Below are positions 1-11,666 of a DNA stretch of 64,000 nucleotides, one piece after another (the stretch's first letter is position 1; the number at the start of each line of letters is the position of its first letter). The notes beneath the pieces were generated by a model. That model had not been told where the DNA came from. It ran no database searches and saw only the letters and a program-made list of their open reading frames with translations. This stretch comes from Seminavis robusta (Eukaryota; Bacillariophyta; Bacillariophyceae; Naviculales; Naviculaceae): assembly GCA_903772945.1 (NCBI GenBank), contig CAICTM010000006.1:195001-259000 (forward strand), read 5' to 3'. Made by a program: the position numbers and the translations under genes.

Positions 1-779
1 TTGTACCATCCCACAATGGCCAGTCGTTCGGAATTGGTATCGAGTACTTCGTGTGGTATTTTGGCACTATCAAACAAGACAAGTGTCCCTCCTTCCGGTG
101 CAACGTCCAGAAAATTGGGTTCTTCTCCCGCGGGCAATTCGTCGCCGCCACTATCCATGTGCATGCGTAAATTGCCGGCATCTTCCGGCGTCCAATCTTG
201 ATTGAGATAGAGGAGTAGTGAAAATGTCCGTAGGACGGATGCCGATCCTGAAATGGCATCGCGATGACGACGATAGAATCCTCCCGTTGGATAGTAGGCA
301 TAGAGCAATTCGGACAGATTGTTGTCGAGACGAGGAGATGCCAGCAGCGATGCATTGTCGGACAATTGTTGACAGACTTGTTCCAAGACGGAAATCATAT
401 TGGATCGAGCCGCATTGGAGGGCAGATTCTCTCGTGTGGCGCCACCAATAAAGCACGTTGACGCTTGTCGGATTTGTTGGTTCAGAGTGTTGGTGGAATC
501 TTGTCCAATTTTAGCGACCGAAAAGTGACCTTCGTCTCGCAAGGATTTGACATCTTGTCGTAAGGATTCCTGCAGATCCTTCGATAGAAAATTGGGAATC
601 ACGACATAATCGTTGCGAGCCAAGTCTTGTAACTGTTGATTGGTAATAATCACACCACCCGTGGGAGTGGCGCTAATGGATGCGGACAACGGCGGCAGCC
701 TCTTACTAATACTCGCCTGGTTGGGAACCACAAAGCAGGAGACACTGCCCACTGCCACCAAAAGAAACAACAGTCTCAT
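1..779 (-). CDS. 2OG-Fe(II) oxygenase (prolyl 4-hydroxylase-like), probably plastid-targeted; 3' end outside window
   Basis: From the ATG at 779 the minus strand is open for 259 codons to the window edge. The Fe(II) ligands are visible as H172-R-D174 (in YRRHRDAIS) and H243 (in KIPHEVL), with the 2-oxoglutarate-binding Arg at about R252 (SERLAIVGWY). That is the order and spacing of the prolyl 4-hydroxylase-like 2OG dioxygenase fold, whose members hydroxylate protein side chains or small molecules using Fe(II), O2 and 2-oxoglutarate. The N-terminus MRLLFLLVAVGSVSC is a signal peptide. It is followed directly by FVVPN and a Ser/Thr/Lys-rich stretch, the Phe-led bipartite signal used for diatom plastids, so plastid import is inferred. 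The catalytic domain is nearly complete, so only a short C-terminus should be missing. No intron is seen. The substrate cannot be told from sequence. Confidence 0.8.
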   Translation of the reverse strand, partial: MRLLFLLVAVGSVSCFVVPNQASISKRLPPLSASISATPTGGVIITNQQLQDLARNDYVVIPNFLSKDLQESLRQDVKSLRDEGHFSVAKIGQDSTNTLNQQIRQASTCFIGGATRENLPSNAARSNMISVLEQVCQQLSDNASLLASPRLDNNLSELLYAYYPTGGFYRRHRDAISGSASVLRTFSLLLYLNQDWTPEDAGNLRMHMDSGGDELPAGEEPNFLDVAPEGGTLVLFDSAKIPHEVLDTNSERLAIVGWY

Positions 780-1003
780 TATTGGGAATGAAAATGAAAT
801 TGAACAAAGATACCCAATAATTGATAACGAAGCAACAGCAACCAGCAATAACGATCTTTCGTGGAGAGCCAAAGTACGGCCAGTGACGAGATAAGTCTTG
901 TCTATTAGTACTGAAATTTTTATATGACATGGTAGGACGATAATGTCTCTAAGTAAAAGCACCGTCAGTACAACTGTCACAGTGATTTGAAAATTGTAGA
1001 GTT

Positions 1004-1777
1004 ATGCGTTGCAGGATTGGATCATCTCAACGGCACTCGCCTAAGTCCACCGGCAAGGTGCGTCGTACCTCTGCTCACATTTTGGATCTTCCGTACCGTA
1101 AAGTCGTGAACTCGAAAGTCGTCGAGTCATTGAAAAGCTACAGTGCACTACAGCAGAGCTACTACATCACCATGTTGTTTACTGCTAGTCATGTATTTAA
1201 AGAGTGGCTAGATGTTAATGATCGCTACCCTTACAATGAGATGAGGAAAACCAGGCAGACTTATGTATGCAAGCATGTTTTGCTTGAGGATCAAAGTAAC
1301 AGGGAAGACAGTAGAACCCAGTACTATCTTGTAAAGACCAGATACCTTTCCAGTGGCATCCTTGAGCAACTCATCATGGAAGGGAATGCGCTGCCAATGA
1401 CTCCTGATCAGACTTGGCTCTTGGAACAGATGTTTGTGTGGGGTGTCAGGCACAGCAATGAATGGTACAGTGAAGTTCTTGCTGAGCTTGCATGGGAAGT
1501 GTATGAGCATGAACCTGTCACAAGGAAAGAGATGTGCAAACAAGCAATCAAACCACTTATGAGAGGTGCCCTTTATCAGCAAGGTATTGGTGGAGACCAT
1601 ATTGAAGTCAAGTCATTGTTACTTACAGAGTGGGAAGAGTGGTTTGACACAGAGTGTTGGAGCCAGCACAAGAACAACCTGAGTGGTATGGCAATCAGTA
1701 GTGAGCAGTACATTTCCCATAGAGCTGCATTCACTCTCCATCATGGTGGCTACTCTTACCCAATGCACCTTGACTGA
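1004..1777 (+). CDS. Hypothetical protein, possibly belonging to the adjacent transposon-like locus
   Basis: An uninterrupted 257-codon frame starts with ATG at 1004 and ends 84 bp short of the convergent transposase-like gene. The product is soluble-looking, with a basic first 35 residues and then an aromatic, acidic body (for example WLLEQMFVWGVRHSNEW) and no signal peptide, membrane segment or motif I recognise. Composition is even rather than repetitive, which favours real coding over a chance frame. Its position tail-to-tail with a transposase-like gene suggests it could be the second gene of that element, but no terminal inverted repeats were found that enclose both. It could equally be a lineage-specific host gene. 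Confidence 0.4.
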   Translation: MRCRIGSSQRHSPKSTGKVRRTSAHILDLPYRKVVNSKVVESLKSYSALQQSYYITMLFTASHVFKEWLDVNDRYPYNEMRKTRQTYVCKHVLLEDQSNREDSRTQYYLVKTRYLSSGILEQLIMEGNALPMTPDQTWLLEQMFVWGVRHSNEWYSEVLAELAWEVYEHEPVTRKEMCKQAIKPLMRGALYQQGIGGDHIEVKSLLLTEWEEWFDTECWSQHKNNLSGMAISSEQYISHRAAFTLHHGGYSYPMHLD

Positions 1778-1860
1778 TTCATGTCTGAAGAGTAATGGAA
1801 GCAGCAACTGTTAGATTGTTGTTGTTTGTTATCCAATTAATGGCCAAAGTAACAACAGTA

Positions 1861-4800
1861 TTAGTGCAGCGAACTTACATTTTTTGGCTTTGTAAACCAA
1901 TCATTTGCCACTGCCACACACAATCGGTGGGTTGGTTTCTTGCACTTGGGACCAAAAGGGATGGCATTGCCTTCATTGTCAACATGGAATCGCTTCATCT
2001 CATAGCATTTTCCACAATGTAGTCGCTTGCACCCATCATGCATCCCTTCAATGCTCAAGTGATCCGACTTGAGCCATCCACATCCTTTGCAGTATTTGCG
2101 AGACCGGAAAACAGGAGGGGCTGTTGGCTGTTGTCGCGAGTTGGGTATCCGTGGCCCATTAACTGTCAAAGGGGCACGCCCATTGTTGGTAGCAGCAGCA
2201 ACGATTGCACGTGCTATTTCGGCATTCAAAGTTGTCGGATTGCCAAAGGGAGTAATGCCACCGGGTTGGCGAATGTATGGTATTGCAGTCACTGTTTGTG
2301 GTGTCGGCTGAGGAATCTGGCGTCGGTTCTGGCGAATTGTTTCATGTAATTGCTCTCTCGCAGGATCATTTTGGCGAGGCATGACGGCGTGCAAACTCTT
2401 TTGTTGCTGTATAGCATCGTAGTGGAGTTGCAGTTGCAAGCAGCTCTTCAGGCGCGGTACAATGACATCGGTGTCATGGGAGCATGAATCTTTGAATCGC
2501 TTGGAGACCATTTCATTCCATCTTCTGGCGAAGACATGGTAGGATTTGTTGCCACTAGCCTTTCGGCCGTAAGAAGGTGACATCAAATCGAACAATCGTG
2601 ACTCCTCATTGTCAACATCAGTGGCCGGAGTGGTGCTATCCAATTTTCGAAAGGGTATCCATGGCAACTTGTGACTTAGACGCTTGAAAACATCCAGAGT
2701 AGACTCTCGCTTGTTGGTGTCAGGAAGTAATTCCTTGAGTGCAGACTGGATCGCATCCCGGTTGGTCCAATCGTTTCTCTGTGCTTCTAATGCAGCCTCA
2801 TCGTCCATCTGTTCTTCTTCATCGGTGCCACCAGAGTTGACTGGATCATCGTCGAACACAATTTCAATGTCTTCTTCGGCACAGCCATCGCGCAAAGACT
2901 GCATGACAGCCTCATCTTCAACTATGTCTTGGTCGTCTTCTTCATTCTCATCGTATGCAGTACCGGCACTGGTTCCGTCCGTAGGATTGGACACATCGGC
3001 AATTTCTATCTTGTACGTGAACCCCATCATTTCTTCTGGATTGTTAGGAGCTGTTGTCGGTGCTGACACTTTCCTATATGGCTCTTCCTTGAAACCTACA
3101 GCAAGGGCATAATCATTCAAATTGAGAAGACGCTCAGTTTGATAGGTACCATGATCCTTTTCACCCAGTCGCTTAACAGCTTTTCTATGATTCCTTTTTT
3201 CGAAGAAAGTCATAATGAAACGTTCTGCTTTGTGGAGGCTTACAAGTAAAACAGATAAGTAAGTGTGAGAATCGCTTGTCATTGCCGCCACCATAATTCC
3301 AAGTGGACGTTACTCACCAACAAAGGTGGAAGACAACAGAGTCGCCAAATCCAAATTGTCTCTCTCATTGCTGTTGGTTCCCCTGGCAATAAACACCTTG
3401 TCATCCACGGCGTTATGGCGAAACAGGTTGACTAAGTGGGGATCCGGGTCTGACAGGCAGTCATTGTCGATGTGTTTCATCTGTTCTTGGATTCGTTGCC
3501 TCACACCATTTTTCTTAAAGAATTTTCGTGGCTTTGGCGACTCATCTTCTTCTGCTCTGGTGGACAAAACATGTTCGGTCTCTGCATCTTTCGCTTGGAT
3601 GTAGGCAAGTACTGCTTCCACATTGGACCGGAGCAGTTCCTTGGGCGGTATAATAGAACGTGCTTCCCTCTTGATGTCATTTACAGTGGGATTTGTTTTC
3701 CCTTTTTCTTCCAGTCTTTCCCTCGCCGCTGTGTACTCTTCATTGCTGATGTTGAATATTGCCTGACTCATGAGTGCACGGAAGACACCGGCTAATTCCT
3801 TGCTTGCGTCTTCAAGAATGTCAGTCCATCTCTTCAACCAATGGAATGCGTCCAGCTTGGGTTGAACTCCTGGAAAGCACCGCCGGATAATGGATTTCAC
3901 TTGACAGCAGTTATCCACATATGCTACCTTCACTGACTGTTCCAACGGCCCATGTCTTTTGTCCAACAAGTCCTCTGGCACATGCGCGGCATCACCACCA
4001 AACAGATCTGCATGCAAGGCCTGGTACTTTTTGGAGTACTCGATTCTTGCATTCTCTTTTTGGAGTTGCAAGTTTCTGTTCAGTCGATTCCTCAGTCGGA
4101 CAAGGTCTTCCTCGATCTCTGAGAAGGACTCAGAGTGCTTGAGCGCCTTCCAAAATATGGTCAAATCATCCTCATTTTGAATGGTAACAATACACTTGTT
4201 TGGGCCAAACTCTCACCTTGGATGCAATCTTGTAATTGAAATCCACTTTGATGAGTGTGGCAGACTGGCACATCATCTTGCTCTCCATGAATGCCTTTCT
4301 GTGATGGAAAACAGCGGTCACAATTTGGTCAAGACGGTGTTTGCTGAGCACACGCCCATTATACCCCTGCTTGTCGGTGAATTCAGACCAAGTGGGTAGT
4401 TCAGCTGGATCAACCTGCGCTGTTTGTTCTTCTGGAGTTGGCACACTGTCTGGACGTCTTGCATAAGGATTTACGGCTGCACGCCTTTCTTGTTCTGCCT
4501 TGAAGTTATCCAGTGCTCTTTTGGCGTCAACAAAATCTGTAGTCAAATTATTGTATTTAGCCAGTGCAGCTTCAACGTCGTCATTCAACTTGCTGTAGTG
4601 GGCTCGCACTATTTCCTTCCACTTAGGAAGAAGCTTTCTCATTCGCTTCCCGTACCCACGAGGATCAACTGTGAGGAGTTCCTTTGCTGTTGGTATTCCG
4701 TACTCCATTAAATTCTGTATCTTGGTCGGACCCAGACCAGGAATCAAATTCCTTGTACCAACGACGTTGTGGTTCTTTTTGGATTTCAACAAATCAGCGA

Positions 4801-5584
4801 AAGCAATGTCCTCCCCATGTACCCGTCTTGCATCTTGGAGATCAAGATCCGCTTTGATCTTGTGTGTTTGTGAAGATTCGAAACGACGTTCCAGTTTCAC
4901 AAGAGCACTGTCACGCTTGGTTCTTTTTGGCAAGTACCTATCCATTGTCTTCTGTTTCTTCCGCGGTCGAATCTTCTTCGATCCAATGGCTGTCAAGAAC
5001 ATCTGATGATCCCCAAGATACGCAAGCTGCGCAAATGTCTTCAGCCGGTCTGCAATGGTGGAGGTTGCCTCTGTTGCGGCTTCTTCAACTATAAACCGGT
5101 GCAATTCTTCATCCACCGCGTAACGTTCACCCAAATAGAAAGTGAAGTACCCATAATACACGTCTGCGTCTAGCTGCATTGCCTTCTTGTTATATCCTGC
5201 AAACGACTTATTGCATTGCTGGCATGGGTACAGCATGGTGTCCAAATATCGGTGTCGCTCCTTTCCGTAGAGGATTTTGGGATTGTTGATCCAGCGGGCC
5301 TTGGCCACACTCACATATTTGTTGCTTTCACAATGCGGGCAGGTTGGCGTGTGGGTTGGGATGAGTATATGGGGGACCCAACAAGCAATTCCCTTGATGT
5401 AGAAAGAGTCCACGGTCCACGTTCTCTTATTTTGCGCATTCAGCAATGAGCTATCATGCCGACCACCATTGTAGGGTTTGATGTCTCGCCAGTCCTTCCC
5501 ATCAAAGTATCCTGGATTTCCCTTCACTTCAGACCTGACCTGGTTAATGAATGCATCTTGCGCTTCTCCATATTGCGTTGGCAT
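1861..5584 (-). mobile_element. Transposase-like gene of a DNA-transposon type element, family uncertain, probably decayed
   Basis: Three long open segments on the minus strand (about 5584-4172, 4164-3310 and 3294-1861) read as one protein of roughly 1,200 residues. The N-terminal part has paired CxxC groups (CPHCES and CQQCNK), a coiled, charged middle, and then VDFNYKIASK. After the junction come KCIVTIQNED, AYVDNCCQVK and LDAFHWLKRW, an arrangement like the Asp-centred catalytic core of DDE-type transposases. The last segment is acidic and ends in a Cys/His zinc-binding tail (KGCGWLKSDH, HCGKCYE). A good GT-AG intron joins segments two and three (donor GTGAGTAACG near 3322, acceptor before 3247). 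Between the first two segments the frame shifts near 4210 with no plausible intron, so this copy looks inactive. No terminal repeats or target-site duplication were recognised. Confidence 0.5.
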
Positions 5585-5611
5585 GGTCGAACTATCAACA
5601 AAAACAAGCAA

Positions 5612-6519
5612 AATAGAAGACCGAATGGAGCAATATCATCGTGGAGTTGAGTCTATCCAATCCAATTTGTGAGGAGACATGCGCCGAATTCTTTGGGGTA
5701 GGGCTAACGGCCACATCCAATGTTTCACCCTCTAATTAGCTTTTTCGTTAGTTTTCTACAAGACTACTGTAAAGTTTCGTTGAATGGTATAAGTAGTAGA
5801 GTTAGAATAGGTTGGATGGAGTCATTGGAAGGTGGAGATATAGAGCACTGCAATTGTGAGAGATAGAGGAGGGATGCTGAGGACGTCATAGGTCGTCTGA
5901 CCTCCCCCCCTCCTTTCTTTTCTCCTCTTGGGCGAAACCTACGGTTTCGCAGACCCAAAGTACCGGTAACAGCTTGCTTGTGGTTTGTAAGTGTTGTTGG
6001 GTTGACACCCAAACTGGATCTCGAGGTGCCGTGAAAAACGTCACTCACGACGCGACGCACATAATTCATCATTAGGAATAAGGGTACGGTATGGACTTCA
6101 ACGCGCTGATAACAAAAATTAGAGGTGCAGATATGCTTTAAGGATTTCTTAGAATGTCTTTGCGGGTCCACAGCAATTAGGCCCCTTCGGGAGAGTCTTA
6201 ATATCAACGATTACACTTACCCTTCTCTATGCCTTGTTGAACAATGCCGCTGTGCCCGAAGCCACAATGACCCCTGGCGAAGCCCAAACCATCTCACTTC
6301 CCACGCCACATTCCCGTTCGCCGAGAACGACAACGGCAAACCACCAACAAAGCAACAAGCAACTGCCTTGCAAAGGCAAACCATCCTTTCCACTGACTGG
6401 ACCGAAGATCTCTCGTGCTCATAGCATACAGTTAGCTACTCTAGCTGTAGAATACCATACCATACCATACCATACCATACCATACCATACCATACCATAA
6501 CATACCAGACTTGCCGACG
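5612..6519. other. Intergenic, no convincing gene
   Basis: These 908 bases separate the transposase-like gene from the first peptidase gene. They hold a C-rich run (5903-5910), a short perfect hairpin (8-bp arms at 5932-5950) and the pentamer microsatellite just before the peptidase start. Open frames of about 100-147 codons occur on both strands but have no recognisable motifs and irregular composition, so I treat them as chance. Confidence 0.6.
6453..6507 (+). repeat. CATAC/ACCAT pentamer microsatellite
   Basis: About ten head-to-tail copies of the 5-mer CATAC, degenerating at the right end to CATAA and CATACCAG. The array ends 13 bp before the ATG at 6520, so it lies in the 5' leader or core promoter of the first M6 peptidase gene. 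Array length is likely to vary between strains. Confidence 0.9.
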
Positions 6520-9500
6520 ATGCCGATCAACAACAACAATCAAAGGATACGAAAGCGCCAATCTTCTGTTTCTGCGACAAGAAGGAATTGGCAAACCATG
6601 GTGATGCTGCTGCTGGTTTCCGTGGTAGCACTGTGGATGCTTCCCCGGGAAGTCTGTGCGTGGGTACCTCCCATCTCGCCCGATAGACAACTCAATACAG
6701 AATGGGAGTCGGTCCATGACATGAGGAGACGATTGCAGGTCTCGTCCAACTACACACCGTCGGCATTGCATGCCGAAAGTTGCCGCCATTTCACAGACGC
6801 ACAATGTCAAAGTGCCGATCAGGCCATGCGGGCACACGCACAAAAACAACGGCACAAATACTCCCTCTACGGTCAAGCCGGAAATCGACAGGGCACCACC
6901 GTCAAAGTACTGGTACTGCTACTCACATTTACCGATCATACCAATCGTCCCAAGGTGGCCAAGGCGGATATTGAAAATCGATGGAAGTCGTTGGGTAAGT
7001 TTGACTTGATTGGTTTAGTTTAGTTGAGTTCATACACATGTAAAAACACACTACAACTATTCCAACTCACATCACTCACTCAATCACTCACTAACTCACT
7101 AACTCACTAACTCACTAACTCACTAACTCACTACTACTGTACTATAGTCAAGGACTGGTTCCGCGTCAACAGTCACGGCAACTACAACATTGATCCCTAC
7201 GTCACCGAATGGATTGTCACGGACAACTCGGAATCCCACTATGCTGCAGGGCAATCGGGATTCACCACGGACCTCCACAGAATGGCATGGCCTGCTTTGA
7301 ATCAGTTGGATAGAACTGCTGGGTGGAGTTGGCAAGACTTTGACCAAGATGGGGACAACGAGTTGGACAGTGTCATCATGATCCACAGCGGTTATGAGGC
7401 TTCCATTACGGCCAATGATCAATATGGGACTCCCTATGCAAACCGCATTTGGGCGCATGCGTATGCACTGGGGTCCAGTGAAACATCCTGGACGTCTCAA
7501 GATGGCTCCGTATCCATGAAAGTGTACACCGTCGCATCGTCCTTGGAAGGCTTGACGGGGACAGATATTGCCACCATTGGAGTGACCTGTCATGAATACA
7601 TGCACACCTTTGGATTGCCGGTACGTTTGTTCCTTCGTTCATGCATGTTGTGCTCTAGACATTTATACAAAAGCAAATGATGATGAGTTGGCCCTGACTG
7701 ACTGACTGACATTGTGCATGGTCTGTTTGTTGTTTTGGCCCAAACAGGATTTGTATGACCTTTCGGACCGGACACTTCCCGGAATTGGGGAGTTTGGCAT
7801 CATGGCATGGCCCTATGGTCCCAATGATAATGGGAATCTTCCTGGACATTTGAATGCCTGGAGTCAAAAGGAAGTGGGGTGGCTGGCACCAACTGTCATT
7901 CAGAATGATGGAATCTACACATTGGAGCCGCTGGAACAAAACTCGAAGGCATATGAAATCACCCTCAGTGAGTTTGGCTCCATTAGAGAAAACCTGCTGT
8001 TTGAGAACCGGCAACCGCTGGAGTTTGATGCAGATTTCAAGGGAGCTGGCCTTGTGATCTATCACATTGATAATTCTGTCAATGGTCAAACCAATTTGGG
8101 ATATCCTGGCCAATCTGGGTGGCCAGAGAATGGCTTGCACTATGAAGTTGCTCTGTTACCAGCAGATGGATACTATGATTTGGAAAGGGGAAACAACCGA
8201 GGTGACGCTGGTGATATCTGGCAACCAGGACAAGAGCTGGGATCTGGACAAGGCAATACAGTCTTCCCCAACACAGATGTCTACTCGGGTGGCTTTGTCT
8301 TTGAATCAGGGTACACAATAAAAGTCTTGGCAAATGAAGGCCAAAATGTCAGGTTTGAAGTCATTGGTGTGGGCCCAGCCATAACACCCAGTCCTACCCC
8401 AGGGGCAACAACAGCACCACCTTCTCCTGCTCCGACTACGGCAAAGCCTACAGCTAGTCCTACCAAGACCCCAACAACAGCACCACCTTCTCCTGCTCCG
8501 ACTACGGCAAAGCCTACAGCTAGTCCTACCAAGACCCCAACAACAGCACCACCTTCTCCTGCTCCGACTACCGCAAAACCTACAGCTAGTCCTACCAAGA
8601 CCCCAACAACAGCACCACCTTCTCCTGCTCCAACTACAGCAAAGCCTACAGCTAGTCCTACCAAGACCCCAACAACACCACCCCCTTCTCCTGTTCCAAC
8701 TACTGCAAAGCCTACAGCTAGTCCTACCAAGACCCCAACAACAGCACCCCCTTCTCCTGCTCCAACTACAGCAAAGCCTACAGCAAGTCCCACAAAAGCA
8801 CCAACAACATCACCACCTTCCCCTGCTCCAGTCACGGCAGGCCCAACAGCCAGCCCAACAAAAAAACCAACAACATCACCACCTTCCCCTGCTCCAGTCA
8901 CGGCAGGCCCAACAGCCAGCCCAACAAAAAAACCAACAACATCACCACCTTCTTCTGCTCCTACCACAGCAAGCCCAACAGCCAGTCCTACACTTGCTGC
9001 AACAACAGCAGCTCCTTCGTCATTGCCAACTACAGGCGGCCCTACTGTTAGTCCAACAAGAATCCCAACAACGTCACCACGAACTGGTGCCCCTGCGACT
9101 TCTACTCCTTCAGCAATTCCGACAACAGGAGCAACCACAGGGTCACCGTCTGTTGCTGCTACGTCAGGGATTCCTTCATCAGGAGCAACGTCAGTGACGC
9201 CTTCTGTTGTTGCTACTACCGTCACTCCTACCCTGGGCACTACTTCATTTACACCTTCCATTGTTGGCACAGGTGCAACATCAATGAGACCTTCCACTGC
9301 TACTACTACAACGAATCCTTCACTGGGAGCAACATCAGTAACACCATCCTTTGTTGGCACAGGCGCAGTCTCGATGAGACCTACATCTACTGCTACTTCA
9401 ATTTATCCTTCACTGGGAGCAACATCAGTGACGCCATCTTTTGTTGGGACTGGCACTGTTTCAATGAGACCTACTTCTACTACCACTTCAATATATCCCT

Positions 9501-10465
9501 CACTTGGAGAAACATCAGTGACACCATCCTTTGTGGGGACTGGTGATGTTTCACCTAGACCCACATCTGCTGGTACTACATTGAATCCCTCTATGAGCAC
9601 AACAACAGCAGCACCCTCTGGAGCCGCCACCACAGTGAGTCCAACATTAAGGGCAACATCAGTGTCCCCTTCTTTAGTTGGGACATCGGTATCCCCTTCA
9701 CTTGTTGGGACATCAGTGAGTCCTTCTACAACTCCGCCAGCACCCCAACCTTCCCCTTCCCCAACATCAAATCCACCAACAATCCAACCATCCATAGTCA
9801 CTGCAATGCCGACCAAAGCACCAACGACAAATGCACCCAGCAAAGTCCCAACTAAGACGCCAACAACTCCAAAGCCAACAGCGTTCCCCCCGCCACCACC
9901 AAATCAACATCAAGCAGTCCGTCCTTTCCCGCCATTTTGGTTTGGTAATGGAAGGGAGTCTCCGCCAACACAAGTACCAGGCAATGTCTTCAATACACCA
10001 CCAAGGGAGTCTCCACCAACACAAGTACCAGGCGGTGTTTTCAATACACCACCAAGAGAACCAACTGCAGTTCATCATGCAAATGGGCTTCTTGACACCT
10101 CGGCACAAGATGGCTTAGTAGATACAGACGGGGAATTCATGGAAGAGTCTGTGGGGGTCACAAGACCTCCAGGATCTGTTAGTGGCGCACCTGTATCCAA
10201 CGAGCCTCCTACCTCTGAGGCTGGATCTCGCGAAGAGCCCGTTCTTATTGCAGCCGGCACCTTCGCAAGACATCCATCATCTGCGGGAACAGGACAAGAC
10301 GATGTCACTGGCACCAGAGGAAGACCTCCCGTGTTTTATGCTAGTGTTGAATACTCCACCGCCAGCCCTCATGCCAAAGCCATCTCATGCCTCCGGTGGT
10401 CTGTCTTGTTTACCGCTTCAACCACCCTGGTGCTGTCGCTGTCAGCGGGTGTGACCTTGCGATAG
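6520..10465 (+). CDS. M6-family (immune inhibitor A-like) zinc metallopeptidase with mucin-like stalk, probably surface-anchored
   Basis: Three coding exons, 6520-6994, 7148-7620 and 7748-10465, are joined by GTAAGT...ATAG and GTACGT...ACAG introns and give 1,221 residues. An N-terminal hydrophobic segment (MVMLLLVSVVALWML) is a signal sequence after a basic stretch. The catalytic motif HEYMHTFGLPDLYD matches HExxHxxGxxD, spanning the second intron, with both zinc His residues, the Glu base and the third-ligand Asp intact. After about 550 residues the protein becomes a long Thr/Pro/Ser/Ala stalk with 22-residue repeats, probably heavily O-glycosylated. It ends in a hydrophobic tail (about residues 1,195-1,221) that could be a GPI-anchor signal or membrane span. 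I infer an active extracellular peptidase in the cell wall or adhesive mucilage. The downstream gene at 11667-16047 is a tandem paralogue with the same intron positions. Confidence 0.8.
7078..7135 (+). repeat. Intronic 8-bp tandem repeat (CTCACTAA)n
   Basis: About six copies of an 8-mer of the form CTCACTAA fill the 3' half of intron 1 of the first M6 peptidase gene, ending roughly 13 bp before its acceptor at 7147. They contain many CTAAC-like strings that could act as branch points. The equivalent intron of the paralogue at 12160-12243 lacks the repeat and is shorter. Confidence 0.8.
8407..8990 (+). repeat. 66-bp coding tandem repeat in peptidase stalk
   Basis: Eight to nine direct copies of a 66-bp (22-codon) unit encode repeats of the type APPSPAPTTAKPTASPTKTP. 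The first six copies are almost identical at DNA level and the later ones diverge (SPPSPAPVTAGPTASPTKKP). More degenerate Thr/Ser/Pro repeats of other periods continue to about 9740. High DNA identity implies recent expansion or unequal exchange, so copy number is probably polymorphic. Confidence 0.9.
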
Positions 10466-11666
10466 CACTCTATCGCGACACGACCACACGATGCATAGCG
10501 AGAGAAGGCAGCTTCGGTTTCACCCGTAACATCGTGGTTCCTTTTGCTTGCTGGGTTCTGTTGTTCGCGCATGAACTGGCTGGAGGAGTGAAAGCGACGG
10601 CAAGTCTAACCCAACGTAGACCATGCTTTCCAGCTGTGACGTAGCCTTGCGTGCAGCATCTGCTGCTGCTACAGTACACTCGCTTCGACGCAGTCGGTGG
10701 AAGAAATTCAGCCCTTCAAAAAGCATACTAAGAAAATGGTGTTCTACGAGCTAGCTAGTTTCATCAGTTCGTGTGGACCGGCACACCTTGTAGTTGGCTG
10801 TCAATCCGTGGCGATAGGGAGACGGAAAATGACGCCCATTTCGCTGTCTGCTTTCAGCGAGAGCATCAACGGGTTGCTCACCCTGCACTTCACATGAGAA
10901 GTTGCACGCTGCCAGGTTTCCCTGCTTGGACCGGTTGTTTCTACCTGTGTTGTCGCAACCCCGTTTGCTTCCCGAAACTTCATAATACTAGCCACCGTAG
11001 CTGGTTCGCAACCCGTTCACAATGGCAGTTGCCTCGTCAGTGAGACGATGCTTCTTTCCACGGGGTCTCGATTGAAAGCTCCCTCGTCATAGCTAGCTAC
11101 TAGGCATCTAGCGCCAGTTATCTAGCCTTGGCTGTCTACATACATGTAGTCTACCCAAACGGAGATTGCTGGCCATGCACCTGACGACCGGGATTCCTCT
11201 GAAATTTGCTAGTTTTGAGATAAAAACTGCATGGATCAAGAAGGCGTTCCAAGTTTCTAATCGTCAAACGACGTCGTCTTTTTCTTGGTCTGTTGGTGTT
11301 TGTTTTTGAAGAGTGTGTCGGGGAAAGAGGAGAGCTTGGGGGTTGCTGGAGAATGGAGAAAAGATGGCATCCATTTTGTGAGGAGCTGTCAAGAACATCA
11401 AGAAATGACTGCCCATCCATTTTTACTTAAGAGGTTTTTCGGATGACTGTCACAGAGTCACATCCAGAATAATAACGAGCAGACGAGCACAGTGTGATCG
11501 GGGTTTATGCCTCCACTTCATCAACCACCAACCCACCCCAACATCAGCTTTCTCACTCCAACAACCGGATTCTCACGAGAAAAACGGCGACCACCAGCAA
11601 TATTGTCGACCACTTCTCATCGGACCAACAACCCTTCAACAATAACAACAGCAGCAGAAAACAACC
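10466..11666. other. Intergenic between tandem peptidase genes
   Basis: These 1.2 kb lie between the stop of the first M6 gene and the ATG of the second. Only short, motif-less open frames are present. The region contains scattered palindromic words such as CTAGCTAG-type strings (10749-10757, 11091-11099) seen in most intergenic parts of this window. The promoter of the second gene must lie here but no TATA-like element could be assigned with confidence. Confidence 0.6.

Noticed and set aside
5932-5950. Perfect 8-bp hairpin considered as a terminator or riboswitch
   Set aside because: Too short, with no downstream T-run and no neighbouring conserved structure in a eukaryotic intergenic region.
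8281-9360. Long minus-strand frame of Val/Gly/Ala repeats opposite the first peptidase stalk
   Set aside because: It is the antisense of a GC-biased Thr/Pro repeat that has no stops by composition; no start context, signal or domain.
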